Both the position numbers and the translations under genes were made by a program. Positions 27,758 to 36,136 of a DNA stretch of 64,000 bases are shown piece after piece. A model generated the notes under the pieces. It made no database searches. It saw only the letters and a program-made list of their open reading frames with translations, and was not told the DNA's origin. The first letter of the stretch is position 1. Each line of letters begins with the position of its first letter. Where the stretch lies: contig CM060064.1 of assembly GCA_030533445.1 (NCBI GenBank), positions 22,849,126 to 22,913,125 on the forward strand, read 5' to 3'. This DNA comes from Cyprinodon diabolis. Taxonomy: Eukaryota; Chordata; Actinopteri; Cyprinodontiformes; Cyprinodontidae.

Positions 27758-29866
27758 AATATCTGTTTCTTAAATTTCTTCTAAGTAACAATAAAATCAA
27801 GGACCAATAGTTAAGCAGTTTGAGAACAAATAGAACCACTCAAACTGCTTCATTACCTTTTAAACCTAATTATGCATATTTCACTTTTACAGATCTCATC
27901 ACAGAAGCTCCACATCACAGGAGCTCCACAGCCAGCCTGCCTCTTCAGAAACAAGGTGCACCAGGTGGAAAGTGGCCATCAAACCTCATCAAATCTGAGT
28001 TTCTGTCCCAAAGTAAAGATTAGATCAGTACTTATCAAGATTGCAGTGGCATTTTGTAACCTTTTACCATATATCCTGAGCAAATTTTATAAAGCCTGGG
28101 TAATAATAGAGATGGTAAACTATACTCTATGGTATTTCATCATTTCTATTCTGCTCAACTGTCATTTTGTGTGAATACAACATTCAATAAATTCAGGAGG
28201 GAAAAACAAATTTTTTTATTTGCATTAATTCACACATCAAGGGCACATTGAAATAAGAGCAAAGAATTTTGAATTTCCTCCCCTCTTATCTCCCTCAGCT
28301 TTGTAAGTGCTGTGCCAGTGAATCAGTAAGGGGAAAAAGCATCTTTGCATAAAAAAGCAAACAGGCAAAAATCTAAAACAGTTGGTAAGGAACTCTAAAT
28401 AATCATGGTGCTTTTCGAGATGAATGCATTAGCATAACTTAGTCCCTGTGAAATAATCACTCTTCTCAGGGTGAAAAGATCCCCTCTGGGCTCATCTTGC
28501 AGCTCCTGTTGCTTCTTTCCCCATGAGTTCAGCCTTGGCAGAATGACTGACCCCATGAGACCAAGGGGTGGCTGTGATGTATGGCAGACGGACCAGTTCA
28601 ACACCCCCCTTGGCTTGTACGAAAGTTTTTGATGACTGCTCTTTATGGGAAAATGTTTACATTTAGAACATTTCCTTTTGTTTCATGATTTTTTTTTCAA
28701 ACCAACATTGCATGAATTGCTCTTTTACCAATTTCCCTTTCTCTTATCTTTTGAGAAATGCTACAATCTGACTAACACACAAAACACATGCAAGTGTTTT
28801 GTGTGTTTGTATGCAACGTGCTACAGTTGCACACAAAAACCAAAAGTAGTAAACGTAAATAAAGACATAAATGGAATGCTCAGAAAGCTATGCTTATATG
28901 TCCTTAAAGAATTTAACACAAACATCTTTTCATTTTGCATCACGTTGGCATCCCATTTATGTCTTCACCAAGGGACAGAGGTCTCATTTATGAAACAGCA
29001 TGGAATCTATACTAAATCTTTCTGAATAAATTCATAGCATTATTTTGTTCCTAAAAGGGGCTTCAGGCAGAGATTTAGTTAATTGTTGATTATGTTAAAC
29101 ACCAATTTGTGCTTGTAAGGGTGGAAAGGAACCACATGGTTCACTGCTGTAATTATTAAAAAATAAAACACAAAAAAACATATTCTGGGAAGCAGCACTA
29201 TACGCTATAAGGTTGAATAACAGCAAAAGTGGTTGTGTTTAGGCTGCATCATCTTAATTTATTTAGATGTTTCCTAATCTTTCTTAAATTATTTGTTATC
29301 TTTAATAAACTGATAGCAGCATAACCTGTTGCTGATTTTTTCGCCACATGCAAATGAATTACCCCCATAATTCCAGAATGTAGTTTAAATTATATATACA
29401 CCACAGATTGTTTTTGTTTTATATTTATTTGGATTCTTATTTATTATACTATATCTAATATCCTTTTCGGATGACTGAAATATTTTTTAAATGAATATGA
29501 ATTGAATTATAACCACGAACTCAGCTACTATTTCCCTTTTTTTTTCTTCAGTTTTTTACATTGGGGTTACACGCGCTGACCTCTTCCTGTTTAGCACCTG
29601 CACAGGGTCGCTGGGTCTCTCCAATACTGAAGCCGTTTAGCATAGCCATCTGAAGCCTGGTAATTTGCATAAATATTAAGTTTGAAAATATATAGCTTGC
29701 TTTATTGCTATTTTAATAAAAAAATAAACATGATTGTCATCTGTACATAGATTCATTGCAGTTGAATGTCTTGGCTCATTTGCCCAGCCACACACACCAA
29801 AATGATGTATATTAGTGTTCATGGTTTTTAATAATTTTGTTATTTTCGTTAATTGATACTTAAAGG
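27758..29866. other. Unannotated non-coding stretch
   Basis: No gene recognised. The 126-codon plus frame at 28645..29025 begins with hydrophobic residues but shows no domain or exon structure. Confidence 0.45.
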
Positions 29867-29867
29867 T

Positions 29868-30080
29868 ATAGTGGAGGATTTTCGCAAATTTTTGAAAAGA
29901 CCCGCCCTCTCCACTTAAAAAAAAAAAAAAAAAATGCACATGAACAACCCTGTACCTGCTCCCGAGAAGGAACGGCCATTAAACGCGTGCAAAAGTATGC
30001 ATGAGCCCATTTCTCCTCATGCACGCTTTATTTGAAAGTTACAGTTTGCATCGCTCATACAAGCTTACTTTCCAAAAGAA
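29868..30080. repeat. Dispersed repeat, paired with 54795..54975
   Basis: Both copies contain TGGAGGATTTTC, CCGCCCTCTCCACTTAAA (or CACCCTCTCCACTTAAA), GAGCCCATTTCTCCT and GCTCATACAAGCTTACT in the same order. Copy 1 has an extra segment with GAGAAGGAACGGCC. Family not identified. Confidence 0.7.
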
Positions 30081-31043
30081 GATTTATGATTTTTCCCTTA
30101 TGTCAGACTCACCTCCAGTAAGTAAAAATGGGGACGAGCAAGTAGGACTGCCTTGTGTAAAGATATCACCAGAGTGATTGACAATTAGTAGGACCACTTA
30201 TTTTGGTGATCCACCCAGAAAAAGCGTTTCCTTCAGTCCTCCTTTAATGCCCTGCACTGCTGTTGCTAGAAGCCATTTAATTTCAACAGTTTGAAATCCA
30301 CAGGCTCATCTTCTCCTGACCTTTTTTTTTGTTTGTGTGTTTTTTGAGATTTTTACGGCACAAGTGCCTCGTTTTTTTTTGACAGTAGGATTACAGGAAA
30401 GGGGGTGAGACATGCTGCAAAGGACCTCAGGCTTTATAGTCATCTGGTGACATGGTGATGTAAATCTGTGTGTCGTCTGCGTAGTTGGTAACTGATGTAA
30501 CTGAGGTAACTGTTGTTGTTGTTTGCTATAATCTAAGTCAAGGAAAGCATATAGATGTTGAATAGGAGGGGCCTCATAATGAAGCCTTTAGGAAGCCCGC
30601 ATGTGATTTTTCTAGTCTCTGATTTAAAGTTCCCCAGTGACACATAGAAATCCCTGTCCTTCAGGTAGAATTTAAACCAGTCACGTGCATTCCAGTCTGG
30701 GTTGACTCAGTTTTCAGTTCTCAAAAACCCACAATGCAGCGATAGAGTTGACACCTTCCCACTGTCATCTCAATCCTCAATGCCATGCAGGGGACCAAAC
30801 ATCTCACCTTGTCAGCCAGGCCAACAATGACCCTGACAACTCCCCTTTTCAGTGGTATAGGTCAGTATCGGGTTTCGCAAGCCTAACAAAGACCTCAATT
30901 ACAAAAGGGTGGACCTGTTCTTCCGGTTCTATTTGGATGTTTTCTAAGCCAACAAGGCTTTATTGGGCTACTCTATAAAGCATGGAACTAAAAGCTAATT
31001 TAGACATTTTGAATTGAGTTCAGCTTTTTTGGAAGGCTACTAA
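30081..31043. other. Non-coding, repeat-derived in part
   Basis: Includes 30900..30982, the second copy of the dispersed repeat at 17117..17202. The stretch 30400..30720 reads like an antisense common fish repeat but I cannot name it. No gene recognised. Confidence 0.4.
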
Positions 31044-31166
31044 GAACTACTGAAGGTTGCCCAGTTTGTCTCTGCATTTCCATCTCATACTGCAAATGTT
31101 GAAAGGTTTTTTTCACCAATGATGAACCAGTTGATCAAGCAGAGGAACCATCTGTCTGTCAAGTAA
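31044..31166 (+). pseudogene. hAT transposase C-terminal dimerisation-domain fragment
   Basis: The frame opens after a stop at 31041 and ends with TAA at 31164..31166. It encodes QFVSAFPSHTANVERFFS and then QRNHLSVK. The NVERFFS-x(n)-KQRNHLS pattern is typical of the C-terminal dimerisation region shared by hAT transposases and host genes derived from them. No catalytic part is visible upstream, so it is an orphan fragment, possibly a retrocopy or terminal exon. Confidence 0.6.
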
Positions 31167-31427
31167 ATAAAGTGTATTCTATTGGTGCAAAAACAATTTT
31201 AAAGACACTTCTTGCAAAGACTTCTATGCGTATTTGTTGAGCAACCAAAAAACTGCTGGGAAAGCTCAGCTTTTTTTATTGAAGGTATTTACTGAATTTA
31301 TATTTCCTAATACAAAAGAGGACATATTAAGAACAGTTTTGGATTTATACATTTTAGAAAAGGGCTATAATTGTGTAAATGATAGTTACAGATTGTGTTT
31401 TACTACCGAAGTTATTTTTGCACTATT

Positions 31428-32236
31428 TGTCGTCCTATAATTCTCTTCTTGACGACTTAAAATTGAAGCTAAGTTTTATAAAAATTCAAAGTTCTTAAAA
31501 AGCAGAAAAAGTCTCAAACAAGGATCAAAAAATTTAGACAGAGGCCGCTGAGTCCAGGTCCAGTGAGTTTATTGCTAAACACTACATATTTACACAGCGC
31601 TGGTGAGCCGAAGCTGACAAATGGTGAAACCAGCTCCCTTTTATACATTTCTTATCGGTGGAAAAACCCCCTTCAGAACATATTTCAGTCATTGGTAAAG
31701 GTCACATTGATATTTATCTGCAAAACACGGTAACATTCATAGACACATCTCATACTTGTGAGAGCACTCTCTCAGGCCATGCAGAAACTTATGACGGTTT
31801 AGTCAAAAACATGTTGAAACTTATCCTTTCCCTACTTTAAGCCATGTCAGTCTGGCCTAGTGTTCCTCTTTGTGTCTCAGTCAAAGCATCACCCCTTCTG
31901 GGATCAGTACTGCACATTGTGCCTTGAAAATAACAACTCTATTTATCACAAGTTGTATGGCCAAATTTTGCTGGGCTGGTTAACCTTGATATGTCAAATA
32001 CTTCATTTTTATGAGGGTGCTTTTTCTTATCACTAAGGGCCTTAATCCTGTGCTTTCCAGCAGATGAGTGTGCTTTTCTTCCTCTTACAGTCAGGTGCAG
32101 CAGTTACACACACTCATTGCTCTGTTTTTCTCCTCTTGGCCTACATAAATATATTCATGAACACAATTCTCTTTAATCATTTAAAACTTTTGATTCTTGT
32201 TTTATTCTAATCATTTATGACAAATAATACACTACA
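31428..32236 (-). repeat. 3' LTR
   Basis: Identical in sequence and length (809 bp) to 42638..43446, shifted by 11,210 bases. It is preceded on the minus strand by the polypurine tract. Confidence 0.95.
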
Positions 32237-32248
32237 TTTCCCCCCTTT
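32237..32248 (-). promoter_or_regulatory. Polypurine tract
   Basis: Minus strand reads AAAGGGGGGAAA directly before the TG that starts the 3' LTR. It primes plus-strand DNA synthesis in retroviruses. Confidence 0.9.
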
Positions 32249-32618
32249 GATCCTAAAAAGGATCAATTTACGTGATTATGCAGGTGATAACTAATCTAAA
32301 ACACTTTAAATGTGAACTCACCCAAGTGACAAAAGTTTATATATATATTGTGCACACTAAACTAAACGTGAGATTAAATACACACCATATAGTAGAAGTG
32401 AGTAATATAAGATGTGGTGGTGTCTGAGTAAATATTAAACTAATAAAATGCAGAAAACAGAATATATAAAAACAAAGAGGGATCCCCCTCTTGGCTCCCT
32501 TAAGAGGACCCGTCCTCGTTGCTTACTTTTTTTTTTAGCAAGATGTTCTAATTCTGTTTTCTCAGCAGAGGCAAATACCAATGCCCAAGCAGCATCTTGT
32601 GTTACGAGGTCACTGCAA
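32249..32618 (-). other. Viral 3' non-coding segment
   Basis: About 370 bases between the accessory frame and the polypurine tract. A perfect inverted repeat, GATCCT AAAA AGGATC (32249..32264), abuts the polypurine tract. Confidence 0.7.
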
Positions 32619-33290
32619 TTATCCCCTACATAGGTGGTCTTTCACACCCATAAATACACACACACAAACAAAAAGCTTCATCAGGCCCTTCATGAATTGG
32701 GCATAAACTGTTTTGGTCATAGAGGTGATTTCAGGCTTGAGATCACTGTTGGTGTTGTATGACTCCAGCGGATGAGCCAAGAACTTTGCAACATGATGAG
32801 CTTCGGCAAGATCAAGCTTTATGTCATCTGCTATGACCATGAACATAGCCAGTACGCCTGGAATGGGTGGTGGCGGATAATTATATTGGTGGGGTGACGG
32901 TGGTCGTCGATCCTCGGGATTCTCAGGACTGGCAGGGGTGCTGGTTGGACCGAGATCAATACTGAGGTCCCCTGGTGGCATCGAGATGGACAGTGGCTTC
33001 CCAGTAGGTGATGGTGGTTGATCATCAGGCTGCCTGCTGGGTGTCATCATAGGTTGATCCTCAGGCTGCCTGCTGGGTGTCATCATAGGTTTGCTCCAAC
33101 CCAAAGGTGCACTGCTTGGCCCCTCTGCAGGATCTAGTAGGTACCTGGGAGGAAGATATGGGCATCCTACCCCTAGTGATGGGCCTAACGACGCCAGTGC
33201 AGCTTGTAAATTCATTTGGTTTTCTTCATATTCATCATAACTAGCCTCTGCCATGTTCAATAATCTACCTGTGGGGACATAGTATGGCAA
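32619..33290 (-). CDS. Accessory-like frame of unknown function
   Basis: A 223-codon frame between env and the 3' LTR, on the coding strand. If the acceptor at 33269 is used, translation would start at the internal Met13 (33254), giving 211 residues beginning MAEASYDEYEEN. Residues about 40-150 are Pro-rich and include a twice-repeated MMTPSRQPxDQ segment from a 36 bp tandem duplication (33018..33089), and PPPPIPG. The C-terminal third (IADDIKLDLAEAHHVAKFL onward) looks helical, ending in a Cys/Val/Phe-rich stretch. No similarity to cyclin-like, Tat-, Rex- or superantigen-type accessory proteins is apparent. It could be a genuine accessory gene, a captured host sequence, or a chance frame; its length and repeat-in-frame structure favour coding. 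Confidence 0.55.
   Translation of the reverse strand: MPYYVPTGRLLNMAEASYDEYEENQMNLQAALASLGPSLGVGCPYLPPRYLLDPAEGPSSAPLGWSKPMMTPSRQPEDQPMMTPSRQPDDQPPSPTGKPLSISMPPGDLSIDLGPTSTPASPENPEDRRPPSPHQYNYPPPPIPGVLAMFMVIADDIKLDLAEAHHVAKFLAHPLESYNTNSDLKPEITSMTKTVYAQFMKGLMKLFVCVCVFMGVKDHLCRG
33269..33270 (-). promoter_or_regulatory. Candidate splice acceptor before the accessory frame
   Basis: Minus strand reads ATGTCCCCACAG then GTAGATTATTG. The exon would begin 14 bases before the ATG that opens MAEASYDEY. The interval from the donor at 33439 is about 170 bases. Confidence 0.45.
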
Positions 33291-33438
33291 ATTTAGGCAT
33301 CATCTGAAGGCATATTATCTCTTATATCTATGGATTATTCAGCATGCAAGTTGCTATATCTACGTGAGTAAGTATATAAGTCATTGTTATGCAAAATATT
33401 TATATATATACACTGTTGTTATTAAAGAAATGCACGTA

Positions 33439-33440
33439 CC
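33439..33440 (-). promoter_or_regulatory. Second candidate splice donor
   Basis: Minus strand reads CCAG then GTACGT, the same eight bases as the leader donor at 42336. It lies just after the env stop. The matching acceptor is proposed at 33269. Confidence 0.5.
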
Positions 33441-33472
33441 TGGTGAGGGTGGAAGGTGATCATGGTTATGTT

Positions 33473-33733
33473 TTATATCTCTTGGTCCAATTGTATCTCT
33501 ACAACTGGGAACTGACCAGTTACACTTACAACAAGTCTTGAGACCAGTCCCCGAACAAGGGGTATGATGCAACACACAACTATCAATATAATCAGCATTA
33601 CTGCCCCTAGAATCATTCCTGCTGCCTCAAGATATTTTCCCCTTCCAAGCTTGTGAAACCAATCCCAGAATCCCTTCAGCTGAGTGTTCCAATTAGCCGG
33701 GAATAATCTGAAGGGCTGGTAATTTTTTAGCAT
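33473..33733 (-). pseudogene. env: Envelope C-terminal remnant with membrane anchor
   Basis: An 86-codon frame, +1 relative to the upstream env frame and overlapping it by 41 bases. It contains Trp-rich WDWFHKLG and then a strongly hydrophobic segment (about residues 38-60, GMILGAVMLIILIVVCC) that would span the membrane, followed by a short cytoplasmic tail. This is the typical end of a retroviral transmembrane subunit. The fusion peptide and immunosuppressive-type region are absent from both env frames. Confidence 0.65.
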
Positions 33734-34220
33734 TATAGCAGGCTATACAATCATCTTTAGGGCGCTTTTTGGCTTTGAACATTGCCTGGACAGAGTACTG
33801 AATCCATTGTTGGAACATATTGGTTTCCCAGTGTGCAGTCTTTAATTTGTCTAGATCTCTTTTCTGCCTTTTGTTTACCAATTTTAACATTCTATGCGCT
33901 TTCCCTACCGTCATTACCTGCTCTGTTAATGTATTTTGGCATATGTACATTTTGCATCTTACCTCAATGATCACCATCCCATCCTCACGGCAGTCCATGC
34001 TTTGTGGAACTCCAAGCCAATGTTTCCCCATTGAGTTACCTAAAATTTCTTCAGACATTACATAATCATATCCTTTGACTTGCACATGCATTAGTGATAA
34101 ATTTTCTCCATCATTATTATTGATTACCCCTTGGTTAGTAGCTAGTGTTACCATTGCTAGTGCACATGTTTGTGTGTGACGCATTAAATGTGTGTGTGCA
34201 CTGTTAGTATTAATTTTCAT
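33693..34220 (-). pseudogene. env: Envelope N-terminal remnant
   Basis: Position after pol and before a membrane-anchor frame marks this as env. The 175-codon frame begins MKINTNSAH and has a weakly hydrophobic early segment (about 17-28) that could act as a signal or leader peptide, a few Cys residues and an RQKR run at 118-121. No fusion peptide, heptad region or conserved transmembrane-subunit Cys motif follows. The remainder of env continues in another frame at 33733, and the sum of both parts (about 260 codons) is far below a usual env, so a large internal piece is missing. Confidence 0.6.
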
Positions 34221-34265
34221 AAGATCCCCCCTTGTTAACCCACAAAGGGTTAATACAACAAGAAG

Positions 34266-34922
34266 TTAATCAAAGTCTGAAGAAGGCGCATACGGGAGAT
34301 GCCCAGACGGCGATGGGGTGGGCGGGACCGAGTCGAGCGACGGCCCACTCGTCGTGGAGGAGGAAGGGGAGAGGGAGGGGAAGAAAGGGGAAGGTACAGG
34401 TGAGGAATGTGAAGGGGACAGGACGCCACCAGCATCTGGTGGGTCAGAAGAAAGAAGTTGGTCCAGTGCCTGAACGAAGGATGGATCTGGGTCAGAACCA
34501 GAAGAAGTCTCAGTGGCAGCAAGATCATCATCATTGCCACCAGAATCAGAAGGCGGATAGGAAGCATAAGAATGAACACTGTCATCCTCAGAGTCCCCTG
34601 GCAGTGGTGATTGGCGGGCTGCCAAACGTGCCGAACGTCTGTGGACGCCGGACGTGGAGGGGAGTGGGTGCGCATCAGTGCCCGACATCGGTGCAACATC
34701 TACAGTCTGTGAGCTAGTGGAGGGGTGCTGCGGAGGGAGACTTGTTGCTGCCCTGTCAGCATGCGCAGAGCCCGTCGGTCCTGGAGCAAGGCCAGGTGGG
34801 TCTGGAGGCCGATGCCTGGTGCAGTGGTTTTTATGAAACCAGAAGGGCTTACCTTCAACTTTCAGGGCAGTGGGAGTGGTAAGCACAACTTTAAACGGGC
34901 CTTCCCTAGAGGCTCGTTCCAC
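34266..34922 (-). CDS. pol: Integrase C-terminal domain plus long Pro/Ser/acidic tail
   Basis: The first 40 residues (GPFKVVLTTPTALKVEG, then PFWFHKNHC) are the SH3-like C-terminal end of a gammaretrovirus-type integrase, here one base out of frame with the integrase core. What follows is unusual: about 175 residues rich in Pro, Ser, Asp and Gly, with a basic patch (RRSARLAARQ) and acidic runs (DSEDDS, GGNDDD). Gammaretroviral integrases normally end soon after this domain. The frame stops 46 bases before env. The tail may be a real Pol extension, a separate product, or open by chance. The ATG is probably not used. Confidence 0.65.
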   Translation of the reverse strand: MERASREGPFKVVLTTPTALKVEGKPFWFHKNHCTRHRPPDPPGLAPGPTGSAHADRAATSLPPQHPSTSSQTVDVAPMSGTDAHPLPSTSGVHRRSARLAARQSPLPGDSEDDSVHSYASYPPSDSGGNDDDLAATETSSGSDPDPSFVQALDQLLSSDPPDAGGVLSPSHSSPVPSPFFPSLSPSSSTTSGPSLDSVPPTPSPSGHLPYAPSSDFD

Positions 34923-36124
34923 TGACGTCTAAAGACGCGTATGAACACACTGTCACCAACTTGAACGTCCCTGACGTCCACTGGAATGTGTGTCTCGTCT
35001 CGGCTGTGAGCAGCTTTCACCTGTTGAAATATAAGCCTGTGAATGCGTGTTAAGGACCTAAGATAGTCCCCCATTTCACGTTCAAGCTGTGCCAAGGAGA
35101 CCTCCTGCAGCAGGGGTCCACGAACCTGTGGGAGAGGCATTGGTCGACCTGTAAGCATTTCATGGGGAGTAAGATGGGTTATTCGGTTAGTTTGAGAGCG
35201 CATTGCCATCAATGCAACAGGCAAGGCGTCCACCCAAGTCAAACGGTTGTTGCTGTCAGCTATTATCTTTGCTATCTTTGATTTCAGCACTCCATTAGCT
35301 CGTTCCACGGAGCCCTGTGACTGGGGATGATACACACAACCAAACTTCTGTGTTATGCACAACAGTTTAAACATTTGCTGGATCACCTGTGAAACAAAAT
35401 GAGGTCCGTTATCAGATGATATTGTATCAGGCATGCCAAATCTGGGAAAAACTTCTTTACACAAAAATCTTGCTGCAGCTTTGTGATCATTCTTAGCAGT
35501 GGGGCATGCCTCCACCCATCTGCTAAACCTACATACAACCACCAACATATATCTCTTTCCCTGAACCCGAGTTATCATGTCAACGTAATCCATCATCAGA
35601 TGGCGGAAGGGACCGTCTGGCATGGGAATATGTGCTAAGGGCTGTGTGAACATCTTACGCACATTATATTTAGGACAATGCGGACATAAGGCCAGTTCTC
35701 TGTCTACCATTGGTGTCATATAAGGTGACCACCAGACTGCCTGTAACTTTTGAATAACTTGGGCTCGTGAACAATGATCAGGTCCATGCATTATTTTAAT
35801 CGCCGTTGGTAATAAGGACAAAGGTAGTACAAAATGTCCTCGAGAACTATGCCACAATCCATCGTGGGGGTGTGTTAACCGAGCTGCCCCCCTTTGCACC
35901 CAGAGACGCTTTTCTGCTTCAGATACGTTATTTTGGGCTTCTATTAAGGAGGCCAAATTAGTAATGGGTTCACACTCAGCTACATGAACCATTGGTCCCT
36001 GTACTGCTGAACCTGTGGCTTCTTTAGCTGCCTCATCTGCTAAGTTATTTCCAATGGCAATAGGTGTTTTTGCTGTTTGATGAGCAGCACATTTTACAAT
36101 AGCTAACGCAGATGGAAGTTGCAT
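34862..36124 (-). CDS. pol: RNase H C-terminus and integrase
   Basis: This frame is the same as the RT frame, separated only by the amber at 36139..36137. Residues 1-40 complete RNase H (NNLADEAAKEA carries the fourth Asp). Integrase follows: zinc-binding HHCC with His113, His117, Cys147 and Cys150; catalytic DDE with Asp179 (MMDYVDM), Asp238 (SSDNGPHF) and Glu274 (SVERANG). The core and its spacing look intact. A DNA-binding C-terminal domain starts near 380 but the frame slips after QWNEPL and ends at a stop 14 codons later, while the domain continues in the next frame (34266..34922). Confidence 0.9.
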   Translation of the reverse strand: MQLPSALAIVKCAAHQTAKTPIAIGNNLADEAAKEATGSAVQGPMVHVAECEPITNLASLIEAQNNVSEAEKRLWVQRGAARLTHPHDGLWHSSRGHFVLPLSLLPTAIKIMHGPDHCSRAQVIQKLQAVWWSPYMTPMVDRELALCPHCPKYNVRKMFTQPLAHIPMPDGPFRHLMMDYVDMITRVQGKRYMLVVVCRFSRWVEACPTAKNDHKAAARFLCKEVFPRFGMPDTISSDNGPHFVSQVIQQMFKLLCITQKFGCVYHPQSQGSVERANGVLKSKIAKIIADSNNRLTWVDALPVALMAMRSQTNRITHLTPHEMLTGRPMPLPQVRGPLLQEVSLAQLEREMGDYLRSLTRIHRLIFQQVKAAHSRDETHIPVDVRDVQVGDSVFIRVFRRQWNEPLGKARLKLCLPLPLP

Positions 36125-36136
36125 AGCTTTAATTAA

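Noticed and set aside
32619..33290. Accessory frame as a viral cyclin like that of walleye retroviruses
   Set aside because: No cyclin-box-like pattern; the composition is Pro-rich and much shorter.
34232..34717. Plus-strand 161-codon frame opposite the Pol tail
   Set aside because: Antisense shadow of the biased Pro/Ser/acidic tail; no start context or domain.
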